This document shows, in pieces, positions 8,085 to 17,486 of a DNA stretch of 64,000 nucleotides (position 1 is the first letter of the stretch; every line of letters begins with the position of its first letter). The notes under the pieces were generated by a model. It was not told the origin of the DNA, did no database searches, and was given only the letters and a program-made list of their open reading frames with translations. The stretch comes from Synergistaceae bacterium (GTDB taxonomy: Bacteria > Synergistota > Synergistia > Synergistales > Aminobacteriaceae): contig JAFSJJ010000013.1 in assembly GCA_017439345.1 (NCBI GenBank), positions 62,001 to 126,000 on the forward strand. Reading direction: 5' to 3'. Both the position numbers and the translations under genes were made by a program.

Positions 8085-9290
8085 TTATGAGGCTTTGAAG
8101 TTATATACAGGCTTCATGACTTCGATAATATTAACTGTGTCTGCAATAACGTCTATTATGTCATCGAGTGATTTGTATGCTCCCGGAGCTTCGTCTAAAG
8201 TTGCCTCACTGATTGAAGTTGTGTAAATTCCCTGCATTGATTCTTTATATTCATCGAGACTCAAACTTTCCTTTGCAAGAGTACGAGACATTATTCGCCC
8301 TGCCCCGTGTGGAGCCGAGTAATTCCATTCAAGATTGCCCCTGCCTAGTGCAAGAACAGAACCATCACGCATATTGATGGGTATTAACACTCTTTCGCCC
8401 TCGTGAGCTGCTATTGCTCCCTTGCGTAAAATCATCTCGCTGGTATCTATATAATTATGAATCGTGTGAAATGACTCGCCGCCTGTTAAACTTGTCCGTG
8501 ATAATAATACTTCTGCGATTTTCTCTCTGTTGCGTCTTGCGAACTCCTGGCAAATTTCTATGTCGTGTAAATAATCTTCAAGATACTCACCTTCAAGCCA
8601 GCACAAGTCTTCAGGAGTCTCACTCTGTTTAGCTTCCCACTTGAGAGCCTTCAAAGCTGCCTGAATTTCTGTTCTCTTGCCCTGTTCTTTGTAAGTTCGT
8701 ATAATCTCGTCTCTTTGATGAAAATATTCTGCCTTGCCTTGAGCGAGTTCTATTGCTAATTTCTGGTAATAATTCGCGGTCTGGAGTCCCAAATTTCTGC
8801 TGCCTGAGTGAATCACTAAATAATTCTCGCCGTCCGATGTCCTGTCTATCTCGATGAAGTGATTGCCTCCGCCGAGAGTCCCTAAACTTCTTTCAATTCT
8901 GCGCGAGTCTTTTATTTCTCTGTAACATTTTAAGCGTGTCAAGTCAAATCTTTCCTGCCTGCCCTCCCAGACGTTGAAGCCTGAAGGGACATAGTGAGCA
9001 GCCTCATCGAATCTTGCAAAGTCTATTTCGCTCCGGCCAAGTTTTAGGGTCAGCATTCCGCAGCCTATATCTACTCCGACTATGTTAGGGACAACGCGGC
9101 TTGTTATAGTCATGGTCGTACCGATTGTACAGCCTGCCCCCGCATGAACGTCAGGCATTATGCGAATCCTTGAGCCTTCACTGAGTTCATAATCACACAT
9201 TCGTTTTATTTGATTAACTGCTTCGTCCTCAATGACTCTTGCGTAACATATTGCTTTGTTGACTCTGCCTGTAATTTCAAGCGTATTCAT
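8085..9290 (-). CDS. rtcB: RNA ligase RtcB
   Basis: A 401-residue RtcB, the GTP- and Mn-dependent ligase that joins 2',3'-cyclic-phosphate (or 3'-phosphate) RNA ends to 5'-OH ends. The metal ligands are visible: VGVDIGCGM (Asp and Cys), LGGGNHFIEI and VIHSGSRNLG (His). The guanylylation region WNYSAPHGAGRIMSR holds the nucleophilic histidine. N-terminal MPDVHAGAGCTIGTT is also typical. The length fits the short bacterial RtcB form. It stands alone, without an archease or RtcA gene next to it. Confidence 0.93.
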   Translation of the reverse strand: MNTLEITGRVNKAICYARVIEDEAVNQIKRMCDYELSEGSRIRIMPDVHAGAGCTIGTTMTITSRVVPNIVGVDIGCGMLTLKLGRSEIDFARFDEAAHYVPSGFNVWEGRQERFDLTRLKCYREIKDSRRIERSLGTLGGGNHFIEIDRTSDGENYLVIHSGSRNLGLQTANYYQKLAIELAQGKAEYFHQRDEIIRTYKEQGKRTEIQAALKALKWEAKQSETPEDLCWLEGEYLEDYLHDIEICQEFARRNREKIAEVLLSRTSLTGGESFHTIHNYIDTSEMILRKGAIAAHEGERVLIPINMRDGSVLALGRGNLEWNYSAPHGAGRIMSRTLAKESLSLDEYKESMQGIYTTSISEATLDEAPGAYKSLDDIIDVIADTVNIIEVMKPVYNFKAS

Positions 9291-9316
9291 GTCATCACCT
9301 CTTGAGGCAAGATTAT

Positions 9317-9361
9317 AAAAAAAATTCCCCAGCCTGTGAATAATGATTAATGACTGAGGAA
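9317..9361 (-). terminator. Intrinsic terminator beyond rtcB start region, for an upstream minus-strand transcript
   Basis: Read on the minus strand, TTCCTCAG ... CTGGGGAA forms an 8-pair stem followed by eight T residues. It lies between abgT and rtcB and would end the abgT transcript before rtcB. Confidence 0.65.
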
Positions 9362-9370
9362 TGAAAAATT

Positions 9371-10942
9371 TTATAACGCTGCTGATACTCCCGGACCTAA
9401 TGGAATTCCGGCTAAGTACCAGATTATTAATAAAATCGTGAAGCCTGCAATGTAGAACAACGAGTAAGGCATTGCCATAGATATTACAGTTCCGATCCCG
9501 ACTTCAGTGTCATCACTCGGTTTATATTGTTCGAGCAATCCTATCATGACAGGCAGATAATAAGACAACGGCGAAATTATATTTGTCGTCGAGTCGCCTA
9601 TTCTATATGCAACCTGAGTCAACGCCGGAGAGAAGCCTACGCCTGCAAACATCGGGACGAAGATAGGAGCAAGGATCAGCCACTTTGCAGAACCGCTTAT
9701 CATGAACAAATTCAAGAACGTTACGAGTAATATAAATAATATCAATAACGGAATTCCCCCGAGATTCATGCTCTTGAGGAACTCTGCACCCTTGACTGAA
9801 AGAATCGTATCAAAGCGGCTCATCTTGAATAATTCAACGAACAAAGACGCAGGCAGTACTACGACCATGAAACCTGTACTCCCGATTAAACCCCTCTGCA
9901 TTAACTTGGGAACATCTTCACCCTTCTTAATAACTCCTGCTCCAATTCCGTAAGCTGTGCCTATCACAAAGAATAACCCGAACAACAAAGGCATAACACT
10001 GCTCAATAACGGAGAACGAGGCAATATATCACCGTTTGAGGGATTCCTGAATAACGAGCCTTGAGGATAAGTAAGCCACACTATTAACGCAATATAAGCT
10101 ATCAGGGCAATCAACGCGCATAGAAGCCCCCTGTTCTCTTCAGGTGTTACAGCGTGCTTCTTGAGTTCCTCCTCGTCATTTCCCGTGTCAGTGTCTCCGA
10201 GCATCTTTACTATATAGCGTTCAGTTACATAGACAGTCAAGAACGTTAATACAAACGTCCCTGCTATCATGAAGTACCAGTTCATTAACGGATGAGTCGG
10301 AGTCCCTTCCGGTATATAAGGCACTCCCTCTATTGCAGTTGCAGTGATTCCGGATAATAATGCGTCAGTCCCTGCGATAAATAAATTTGCCGTGAAACCT
10401 CCGCAGCCCGCAGCATATCCCGCAGCTACTCCTATCCATGGATTACGGCCGAGGGCTTTGAACACTGCACCAGCTATGACAGGAGTAAATATAATTCCTG
10501 CGTCCGAAGCGAGATTTGCATTTATTCCCACGATGGCAATTACAGCTGTAACCCAAACTCTTGGAGCTCCCAGAATAGTTTTGCGCATTAGTGCCGATAT
10601 CATTCCAGTCTGCTCGACTAAGCCTATGCCAAGCATCATGGTCAAGATTAAGCCCAAAGGTGCAAAGTTCATGTAAGTCTTCACGAAATTTGCAAAGAAT
10701 GTTCTTAGAGCTTCATATGAGACGAGATTTACTACAGCTGCGGACTGTTCGACTATCTTACCGGATTTACTCGCCATGTATTTAACTGTTGAGCCTTCAA
10801 GCCAGTACGACAAGGCAAATAATATCAGTGATAACACTACAAACAGCCAGAAGGGATGAGGGAATTTGTTTCCGATGACTTCAATAGCATAGATAAACTT
10901 TTCAAACAATGAACGTTTTTGAGTCGTTTGATTCTGAGTCAT
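9371..10942 (-). CDS. abgT: AbgT-family transporter
   Basis: A polytopic membrane protein of 523 residues of the AbgT family, which includes the p-aminobenzoyl-glutamate transporter of Escherichia coli. Family signatures are GNKFPHPFWLFVVL at the N-terminus, LGIGLVEQTGMISALMRK, INANLASDAGIIFTPVIAGAVFKALGRNPWIGVAAGYAA, and the C-terminal GDSTTNIISPLSYYLPVMIGL. It lies 45 bases downstream of an M20D amidohydrolase on the same strand, a pairing expected for uptake and hydrolysis of an N-acylated amino acid. The actual substrate is not known; some family members act in drug efflux. Confidence 0.9.
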   Translation of the reverse strand: MTQNQTTQKRSLFEKFIYAIEVIGNKFPHPFWLFVVLSLILFALSYWLEGSTVKYMASKSGKIVEQSAAVVNLVSYEALRTFFANFVKTYMNFAPLGLILTMMLGIGLVEQTGMISALMRKTILGAPRVWVTAVIAIVGINANLASDAGIIFTPVIAGAVFKALGRNPWIGVAAGYAAGCGGFTANLFIAGTDALLSGITATAIEGVPYIPEGTPTHPLMNWYFMIAGTFVLTFLTVYVTERYIVKMLGDTDTGNDEEELKKHAVTPEENRGLLCALIALIAYIALIVWLTYPQGSLFRNPSNGDILPRSPLLSSVMPLLFGLFFVIGTAYGIGAGVIKKGEDVPKLMQRGLIGSTGFMVVVLPASLFVELFKMSRFDTILSVKGAEFLKSMNLGGIPLLILFILLVTFLNLFMISGSAKWLILAPIFVPMFAGVGFSPALTQVAYRIGDSTTNIISPLSYYLPVMIGLLEQYKPSDDTEVGIGTVISMAMPYSLFYIAGFTILLIIWYLAGIPLGPGVSAAL

Positions 10943-10987
10943 TAAGTCATTACCTCCTCTATGTGTAAAAAATTTTCTTGCGATTAA

Positions 10988-12166
10988 TTATAATATATTC
11001 AGGTAATCTATAACTGTCTGAACGAAATAATTAATCCCGTAAGCAAAGCAATTCTCATCAGGTGCAAATTTCGTATTATGGAGCATTGCAAAATCTTTCA
11101 CGTCAATATTTGCAGGACGGCAGCCTAACCACGCCATTAAAGCAGGTCTCTCACGGGCAAAGAACGCAAAATCTTCTGCTCCGAGTTCAGGGTGTTCGGG
11201 AATTATTAACGAGTCATGACCGAATAATTTTATAACTGAGTCAGAAGCGAGCTTTACTAGTCCTGAGTCATTCACTAAAGGCGGATAACCCTTAACATAC
11301 TTCACTTCACATGATCCCCCTAATGACTCGGCGACTCCCTTTGCAGTTCGTGTAATTAGTTCAGGCATTCGTGATTGAGTCTCTTCTCTAAGAGTCCTCA
11401 CTGTTCCTTCAAGTTCTACTAAATCAGGAATAACGTTATAGCGGTAACCTCCTTTAATCGTCCCTATAGTTACGACAGCAGAGTCAAGCGGTGATACTGA
11501 ACGTGAAACTATGCTTTGAAGAGAATTTATAACTTGAGCAGCAATCATTATAGCGTCAATTCCTTGATCAGGTGCTGAACCGTGAGCCGTCTTGCCGTGA
11601 ATCTTGATAAATAACCTGTCAGAAGCTCCCATTTGAGGACCTGACTTCATGATGATCTTTCCTGTCTCGTACAGCGGCCACACATGAAGGGCTAACAGTG
11701 CATCAACTTTTGGATTCTCAAGGACTCCATCTCGAATCATTCCGGGGGCTCCTCCGACCGGGTTTAACTCTTCGGCAGGCTGAAAGATAAATTTCACGTT
11801 GCCGTTAAGATTATCGCGAATTTCACTCAACGCACACACAGCACCTAATAACATCGCCGTATGTGTGTCATGTCCGCAGGCGTGCATAACCCCTTGAGTC
11901 TGTGAAGCATACTCGAGTCCCGTTTCCTCGTTCAAAGGCAGAGCGTCCATATCTGCCCTGAGTCCTATTGTTTTAGAGTCATTCTTACCCCTTAAGAGTC
12001 CCGTTACTCCGAAGCCGCCTATATTTCGCTTTACTTCAAGGCCAAGAGACTCAAGAACACTTGCTGCTAATTCCGAAGTTCTCTGCTCGTGCTGGCTTAG
12101 TTCAGGGTGTGAATGAATATCCCTGCGCCATGATATAACTTGAGACAAAAATTTTTCTGAGTACAT
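10988..12166 (-). CDS. M20D-family amidohydrolase (N-acyl amino acid hydrolase type)
   Basis: A 392-residue zinc metallo-amidohydrolase of the M20D family (hippurate, IAA-amino-acid and AbgB relatives). Metal-binding and catalytic motifs are present: LRADMDALPLNEETG, HACGHDTHTAMLLGA, FQPAEE and a C-terminal HNTKF. It should cleave amide-linked N-acyl amino acids in the cytoplasm. It leads a two-gene unit with abgT. The promoter must lie in the 82-base divergent region shared with the CDF gene. Confidence 0.88.
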   Translation of the reverse strand: MYSEKFLSQVISWRRDIHSHPELSQHEQRTSELAASVLESLGLEVKRNIGGFGVTGLLRGKNDSKTIGLRADMDALPLNEETGLEYASQTQGVMHACGHDTHTAMLLGAVCALSEIRDNLNGNVKFIFQPAEELNPVGGAPGMIRDGVLENPKVDALLALHVWPLYETGKIIMKSGPQMGASDRLFIKIHGKTAHGSAPDQGIDAIMIAAQVINSLQSIVSRSVSPLDSAVVTIGTIKGGYRYNVIPDLVELEGTVRTLREETQSRMPELITRTAKGVAESLGGSCEVKYVKGYPPLVNDSGLVKLASDSVIKLFGHDSLIIPEHPELGAEDFAFFARERPALMAWLGCRPANIDVKDFAMLHNTKFAPDENCFAYGINYFVQTVIDYLNIL

Positions 12167-12206
12167 ATTACATTAATCACCTCATGAAAATTTATTATAA
12201 CTGTAA

Positions 12207-12215
12207 TGATATAAT
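12207..12215 (+). promoter_or_regulatory. Extended -10 promoter of the CDF gene
   Basis: TGATATAAT at 12207-12215 is a full extended -10; the -35 is poor. An AAGGAG ribosome-binding site follows near 12232, ahead of a TTG start. Confidence 0.6.
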
Positions 12216-12248
12216 CTCTAAAATTTTTCACAAGGAGCTATATTCATA

Positions 12249-13355
12249 TTGAACAGGGAACAGCAAATTATTCGAGTAAGTTTTATCGGGATCATCACAA
12301 ATATTATTCTCGCAGGCTTCAAGTTCGTTATAGGCTTCATGGCTAATTCAGTTGCTATTATGATTGACGCTTTGAACAATGCAAGCGATGTACTCTCATC
12401 AGTTATTACAGTCATAGGCACAAAGTTAGCAGGCAGACCAGCAGACAGAGATCACCCGTACGGACATGGACGAATCGAATATTTAACAGCTGAAGTTATC
12501 TCCGCAATCGTCCTTTACGCAGGAATTACGGCAATGATTGAGTCAGTCAAGAAAATTCTTTCACCAGTTGAGCCTAAATATTCTTACGTGTCATTAATAA
12601 TAGTTACAGCAGGTATTATCGTTAAATTCGTTCTTGGCCGTTATGTGAGTTCACAGGGCATAAAATTATCATCGGACGCTCTGACAGACTCAGGCAAAGA
12701 CGCATTAATGGACTCCGCTGTCTCAGCTTCTACACTTCTGGGGGCGTTAATATTTCTTGGCTTAGGAATAAATTTAGAGGCATGGCTCGGAGCATTTATC
12801 TCACTCGTGATAATTAAAGCAGGCTTTGAGATGTTCAGAGAGACTACAAGCAAAATTTTAGGCGAAAGAGTCGAAAGCGAACTAACGAAATCAATCAAGG
12901 CGACAATCTGCGAGACCGGCGGCGTGTTCGGAGCTTATGACTTAATACTCACAAATTACGGCCCTGATAGATTAATGGGTTCTGTTCATATTGAGATTCC
13001 TGACACATGGACAGCAGATAAAATTGACATAGTCAGCAGGGGAATCGCCCAGAAAGTTTTCAACCGTCATCATGTAATTCTTGCAGCAATAGGAGTATAT
13101 TCTCACAACTCATCAAGCAATGAAGTCAAGGAACTGCGCAGCGAACTCACAAGAGTCGTAATGTCTCATGATTATGTGCTTCAGATTCACGGAATTTACT
13201 GCGACATTAAGGCGAAAATTATACGTTTCGATATTGTCGTAGATTTCGCAGCCCCCGACGTTAAAGAAGTTCATAATAAAGTCATTAAGTCAGTAACGAA
13301 ACTTTATCCGGACTTCACTATTACAGTACAGTTAGATCAAGATTACTCTGATTAA
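12249..13355 (+). CDS. Cation diffusion facilitator family metal exporter
   Basis: A 368-residue CDF-family transporter. It has about six membrane segments, the DALNNASDVLSSVI motif after TM2 and the SDALTDSGKDALMDSAVS motif after TM5, the usual paired metal-site helices. A cytoplasmic C-terminal domain with HVEIPD-like features (GSVHIEIPDTWTADKID) follows. The second C-terminal module (about residues 280-368) resembles a further cytoplasmic dimer domain. It likely exports Zn, Mn or Fe in exchange for protons; metal choice cannot be read. Translation starts at TTG after AAGGAG. A terminator before the next gene is not evident. Confidence 0.88.
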   Translation: MNREQQIIRVSFIGIITNIILAGFKFVIGFMANSVAIMIDALNNASDVLSSVITVIGTKLAGRPADRDHPYGHGRIEYLTAEVISAIVLYAGITAMIESVKKILSPVEPKYSYVSLIIVTAGIIVKFVLGRYVSSQGIKLSSDALTDSGKDALMDSAVSASTLLGALIFLGLGINLEAWLGAFISLVIIKAGFEMFRETTSKILGERVESELTKSIKATICETGGVFGAYDLILTNYGPDRLMGSVHIEIPDTWTADKIDIVSRGIAQKVFNRHHVILAAIGVYSHNSSSNEVKELRSELTRVVMSHDYVLQIHGIYCDIKAKIIRFDIVVDFAAPDVKEVHNKVIKSVTKLYPDFTITVQLDQDYSD

Positions 13356-13424
13356 GTGAGTGCTATACTTTTTGCATTTTACACACTAATTACTAATTAC
13401 AAATTAAGGAGAGAAAAATTTTTC

Positions 13425-13694
13425 ATGAAAGCTATAATGACGGTTACAGCTCCCGACAGAGTAGGAATAATAGCAAGCGTCTGCACCCTTCTTGCTTCAA
13501 TGGGAGTGAACATACTCGACATCAACCAAACTGTTATGGACGGAATTTTCACGATGACCCTTCTTGTAGACACATCAACTTCGAGTCATAAATTCGATGA
13601 GATAAAATCTGCTTTAACAGAGCGCGGAGAGTCTGAGAAGCTCAACATTCACATTCAACGCGCTGATATATTCAACGCAATGCACAGGGTGTAA
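13425..13694 (+). CDS. ACT domain protein (UPF0237 type)
   Basis: A single ACT domain of 89 residues: MKAIMTVTAPDRVGIIASVCTLLASMGVNILDINQTVMDGIFTM. ACT domains bind small ligands, usually amino acids. The frame is open from 13356, but ATG 13425 follows an AAGGAG sequence near 13406 and gives exactly the domain start. It is followed 6 bases later by a PFL (UPF0210) gene, a pairing common in Firmicutes and Synergistota whose biochemical role is not established. Confidence 0.85.
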   Translation: MKAIMTVTAPDRVGIIASVCTLLASMGVNILDINQTVMDGIFTMTLLVDTSTSSHKFDEIKSALTERGESEKLNIHIQRADIFNAMHRV

Positions 13695-13700
13695 TAAATC

Positions 13701-15047
13701 ATGCTGAGTATTTCAGATATAATGCAGACGGTCAACATGATTGATCATCAGCACTTAGACATCAGAACTATAACGCTTGGAATCTCATTAGATGACTGCG
13801 CAGACCCTGACATAAATAAATGTTCGCGAAAGATCTACGATAAAATTTGCTCTCGTGCTAAAAATCTCGTTAAAGTCGGCTGTGAAATTGAACGTGAATT
13901 CGGAATACCTATCATCAATAAAAGAATTTCTGTAACTCCTATTGCTCAAGTTGCTGCATCGTGTTCAAGCTCAGATTATGGAATCATAGGGCGCGCTCTT
14001 GATGACGCTGCAAAAGAATGCGGAGTTAATTTCATAGGCGGCTATTCTGCTCTAGTTCACAAGGGCTTCACTAAATCTGATAAAAAGTTAATTGCTTCGA
14101 TACCTGAGACTCTGACTCAAACTGAATTAGTATGCTCAAGCGTCAACGTTGCTACGACAAAGGCAGGCATAAACATGGACGCAGTTGCACTCATGGGAGA
14201 AATCATAAAGCGTACTTCAGAAATTAATGCTATAGGCTGTGCAAAGCTCGTAGTGTTCGCCAATGCAGTCGAAGATAATCCCTTCATGGCAGGAGCTTTT
14301 CACGGTGCCGGCGAGGGTGAATGCGCTATTAATGTCGGAGTGTCAGGGCCAGGAGTCGTCTGGAAGGCTTTGCAGGAGGTCAGGGGCGAAAAGTTTGACA
14401 TCGTTGCAGAAACTATCAAGCGTACAGCTTTTAGAATCACTCGAATGGGTCAAGTAGTAGCTCAGGCAGCTTCTGAAAGATTAGGCGTACCGTTCGGAAT
14501 CGTTGACTTGTCGTTAGCTCCTACACCTGCGAAGGGGGACAGCGTCGCAAGAATTCTTGAGGAAATGGGACTCGAAATCTGCGGAACTCACGGAACTACG
14601 GCAGCCCTTGCGTTATTAAATGATGCAGTCAAGAAGGGCGGAGTCATGGCCTCGAACCATGTCGGGGGATTGTCGGGAGCTTTTATCCCTGTCAGCGAAG
14701 ACGAAGGAATGATTAACGCTGTGAATAAAGGCGCACTGAGTCTTGAGAAGCTCGAGGCTATGACCTGCGTTTGTTCAGTGGGACTCGACATGATAGCAGT
14801 TCCAGGAGACACTGACTCAGATACTATAGCGGCGATAATTGCAGACGAGGCAGCAATAGGAGTTATTAACTCTAAGACTACTGCTGTGAGAATTATCCCG
14901 GCGAAAGGCAAGAAGGCAGGAGACGTGATAGAGTTCGGAGGCTTGCTGGGTTCTGCACCTGTTATGAGCGTAAAAGAGTCAAGCAGTCATGAATTTATCT
15001 CAAGGGGAGGCCGAATCCCTGCTCCGATTCATTCTCTCAGGAATTAG
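13701..15047 (+). CDS. PFL family protein (UPF0210, DUF711)
   Basis: A conserved cytoplasmic protein of 448 residues with the N-terminal [24 protein letters not shown] signature, [17 protein letters not shown] near the middle and [11 protein letters not shown]. The fold is related to glycyl-radical enzyme barrels, but no glycyl-radical motif (RVxG) is seen. It directly follows an ACT domain gene, which suggests a ligand-sensing partner. Function is unknown. Confidence 0.85.
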   Translation: MLSISDIMQTVNMIDHQHLDIRTITLGISLDDCADPDINKCSRKIYDKICSRAKNLVKVGCEIEREFGIPIINKRISVTPIAQVAASCSSSDYGIIGRALDDAAKECGVNFIGGYSALVHKGFTKSDKKLIASIPETLTQTELVCSSVNVATTKAGINMDAVALMGEIIKRTSEINAIGCAKLVVFANAVEDNPFMAGAFHGAGEGECAINVGVSGPGVVWKALQEVRGEKFDIVAETIKRTAFRITRMGQVVAQAASERLGVPFGIVDLSLAPTPAKGDSVARILEEMGLEICGTHGTTAALALLNDAVKKGGVMASNHVGGLSGAFIPVSEDEGMINAVNKGALSLEKLEAMTCVCSVGLDMIAVPGDTDSDTIAAIIADEAAIGVINSKTTAVRIIPAKGKKAGDVIEFGGLLGSAPVMSVKESSSHEFISRGGRIPAPIHSLRN

Positions 15048-15123
15048 CTTTATATAGTGTATAATGAACGGCAAACATTTTTCCCGGATCATACCTGAAT
15101 AATTAATACAAGGAGATAAAAAT

Positions 15124-16833
15124 ATGCCGCAACTCAATGAAGACCATGTAGTTTATCTTCACGAATTTGATTCAGTCCGCAGCTCTAAGGCAGAAATTGA
15201 TTATGCCCAGCGCGCCCTCTTTGAAGAAATAGTTTCCAACGGCAGCAAAGTAGTTTTATCATTCAATCAGCTTACAGATTCATGGGCGTTTGTCTCGATG
15301 ATAAGGGACGAAAATATTTATCCGTATATTATGGACTTGTTCAAGGAAGGCTATATTCGAGTGTCTCTCTATGGAAATGTCAGGACGGCTTCACAGTACA
15401 TACAGAACGCTATAAACAAATGCATTGCTAATGACGATGACGGAATTATGCAGAACAACACGTTTTACTTCTCAGCACTTCCCGTAAAGTCTACAGAAAT
15501 AAATTTGCTCTCATGCATGGCTGATGTCTTGAAGTACGATGATATAACTCTGCTCCAGAAAAAATATGATACTGACGAAGATAACTTGTTTCATGACACT
15601 GACAGGGACTCCAGCAGAATTGTCCTAATGGGAAGGCAGGAGAGAATAAAATTTCTTACGCGCTATCTTGAGATGATCATGTTCATCAGCAAAGAAAGAC
15701 TCGCGGCCAATCCTCCGAAGACTGCAAACACTGCGAACCGTTTTCTTGAATATATAGACAATGCCCAGACCCTGCTCTCATGCTCTGAGAAAGATTCTTA
15801 TCGTAAGGCAGCGGCAAAAATTTCTGAAGTTAAGGCAAGCATTAATGACGACATTCAAGCAAAAATTTCCGAACTTGACAGCAAAATACTCGCAGTTGAG
15901 TCAGATAAATCAAGAGGCGGTGTAACACCCGAAACTATAAAACTTCTATCAAGTCGAATCAAATCTCTTGAAGCCGGGAAAAATGCAGTTCGAGGCTGGC
16001 GATTGAACCGCTCCGTCTGGTACAAACATTTTCGTGATATGTATAACGTGAATCAGAATCCTGATGACTACGAGATATTAAGCATTGCCGAAGCAGTGAT
16101 TGACGTGTGCTATAACCTTCAGGTCGAAAACAGTATAAGCAGCGTCCTGAAGCACTATAGAGAAGACGACAGCGAAGACTTTAATCAAGAATTCATGTGC
16201 AGACTCACTCGTTATCTTAATCATGATCATGAAAAAAAATATCCTGAACATAAATTTCTCGTATCCGAAAACGTCTGGGAAGAAATTACAGTTAAGCACA
16301 AGTGGGACATTTCGGATTACTTATCACGATGGCTGAAGCTCCAAAACTTAGGCTTGACGAGATGGGGAACAGCAGCACGCATCAACGAAAGCGCAAGGAA
16401 AGGCACTAAGGGAATACTCGAACGCTTCCTTAAGTGTATATATCAGAGAGGCATGAAGATACCGAGATATATACCTGCTCAAAATGAAACTTATGAAGAA
16501 GTAACAGCAAGAGACCGCAAAGCATGGAAAGAAGAACGTAAAATGCGCATTTATATGACACTTTTACTTTTAGCCATTGAGGGCGCAATAGTCTGGTTCA
16601 TAGAAGAAGGCTTTGAAACTCTTCAGGAATACAGCTCAAGCGGAAGAGGACTCTGGGGCTGGCTGATGTTCGTAATTATCTTCGGAGGCATGAACTGGTT
16701 CTTGTCGTGGGCTGTAGGTATCCCGGAACTTTCGGACATATTCAAGAACGCTGCTAAATCCATTTGGGACGCTGTATTTGTCGTACCGTTTGCACCTAAA
16801 AATATTGCTTATGCCAGAAAAGGAGATATTTAA
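15124..16833 (+). CDS. Unrecognised 569-residue protein with C-terminal membrane segments
   Basis: I do not recognise a family. The N-terminal half (DHVVYLHEFDSVRSSKAEIDYAQRALFEEIV, then VVLSFNQLTDSWAFVSMI) looks like a compact globular domain. Residues about 230-300 are charged and probably coiled coil. Near the C-terminus two hydrophobic helices are visible (MTLLLLAIEGAIVWFI and WLMFVIIFGGMNWFLSWAVGI), followed by a short basic tail, so the bulk is probably cytoplasmic and anchored at the membrane. The start follows a GGAG site. Its stop is 2 bases before a Nudix-like gene with an AAGGAG site, so the two are very likely coupled. Confidence 0.7.
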   Translation: MPQLNEDHVVYLHEFDSVRSSKAEIDYAQRALFEEIVSNGSKVVLSFNQLTDSWAFVSMIRDENIYPYIMDLFKEGYIRVSLYGNVRTASQYIQNAINKCIANDDDGIMQNNTFYFSALPVKSTEINLLSCMADVLKYDDITLLQKKYDTDEDNLFHDTDRDSSRIVLMGRQERIKFLTRYLEMIMFISKERLAANPPKTANTANRFLEYIDNAQTLLSCSEKDSYRKAAAKISEVKASINDDIQAKISELDSKILAVESDKSRGGVTPETIKLLSSRIKSLEAGKNAVRGWRLNRSVWYKHFRDMYNVNQNPDDYEILSIAEAVIDVCYNLQVENSISSVLKHYREDDSEDFNQEFMCRLTRYLNHDHEKKYPEHKFLVSENVWEEITVKHKWDISDYLSRWLKLQNLGLTRWGTAARINESARKGTKGILERFLKCIYQRGMKIPRYIPAQNETYEEVTARDRKAWKEERKMRIYMTLLLLAIEGAIVWFIEEGFETLQEYSSSGRGLWGWLMFVIIFGGMNWFLSWAVGIPELSDIFKNAAKSIWDAVFVVPFAPKNIAYARKGDI

Positions 16834-16835
16834 TA

Positions 16836-17486
16836 ATGACAAAAAATTTTGAACGCTATATTGAACTCATGAAGGAACGCCCCGAAGAGTTCGATAATTC
16901 AGACGCTGAATATATAATCATCACTGATCCTGATAGAATCGCAAAGTTTGAATCAGAAACAGGAAAAACTATCGGAGTAGTCTATGAAAGTCCCTGGCAC
17001 ATTATGCTTGTAGATCTAGTAACTCCTGACAACAAGAAATTTTTCACGTATGAACGCATTTTACCGGCTGTGAAAAAAGGAGCAGCAGCAGCTCTGACAA
17101 TGTGCGGAGAAGATTTCATTATGCTCAAGCAATACCGTCATGCTTTGAGGGGATTTCAGTACTGCTTCCCAAGAGGTTTTGCTGAAAAAGGACTCTCGCC
17201 TGAAGAAAATTTACGTAAGGAACTCAGCGAAGAACTCAGCACACGGCCTGAAGATATAGAGAATATAAAATTTCTCGGAACTGTCATAGCAGACAGCGGA
17301 CTCTCAGGAGTCAACGTCAATGTATATCTATGCAAAATTAATGCCTACAAGACAAACGAACATCATGAAGGCATTAGAAAAGTTGAAGTCTTCTCACGCT
17401 CAGAACTCTATAAATTGATTCGTGAATGTAAAATAACGGACGGCTTCACGTTGTCAGCGCTACAGCTCTTGAATAGTCTTGAGTAA
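16836..17486 (+). CDS. Nudix hydrolase-like protein with a divergent Nudix box
   Basis: A 216-residue Nudix-fold protein similar in layout to ADP-ribose pyrophosphatases: an N-terminal strand region (IGVVYESPWHIMLVDL), FIMLKQYRHALRGFQYCFPRG, then the box GFAEKGLSPEENLRKELSEEL, and GTVIADSGLSGVNVNVYLC. The catalytic K-E-L-S-E-E core is kept (Lys for Arg), but the first Glu of the consensus is Leu and the later Gly is Ser. It may hydrolyse a nucleoside diphosphate linked substrate or be a sensing domain. It is coupled to the unknown membrane protein upstream. Confidence 0.72.
   Translation: MTKNFERYIELMKERPEEFDNSDAEYIIITDPDRIAKFESETGKTIGVVYESPWHIMLVDLVTPDNKKFFTYERILPAVKKGAAAALTMCGEDFIMLKQYRHALRGFQYCFPRGFAEKGLSPEENLRKELSEELSTRPEDIENIKFLGTVIADSGLSGVNVNVYLCKINAYKTNEHHEGIRKVEVFSRSELYKLIRECKITDGFTLSALQLLNSLE

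Noticed and set aside
13381-13410. CTAATTACTAATTAC tandem as a further copy of the 25-nt element
   Set aside because: The unit differs in sequence and period (8 bases versus 12).
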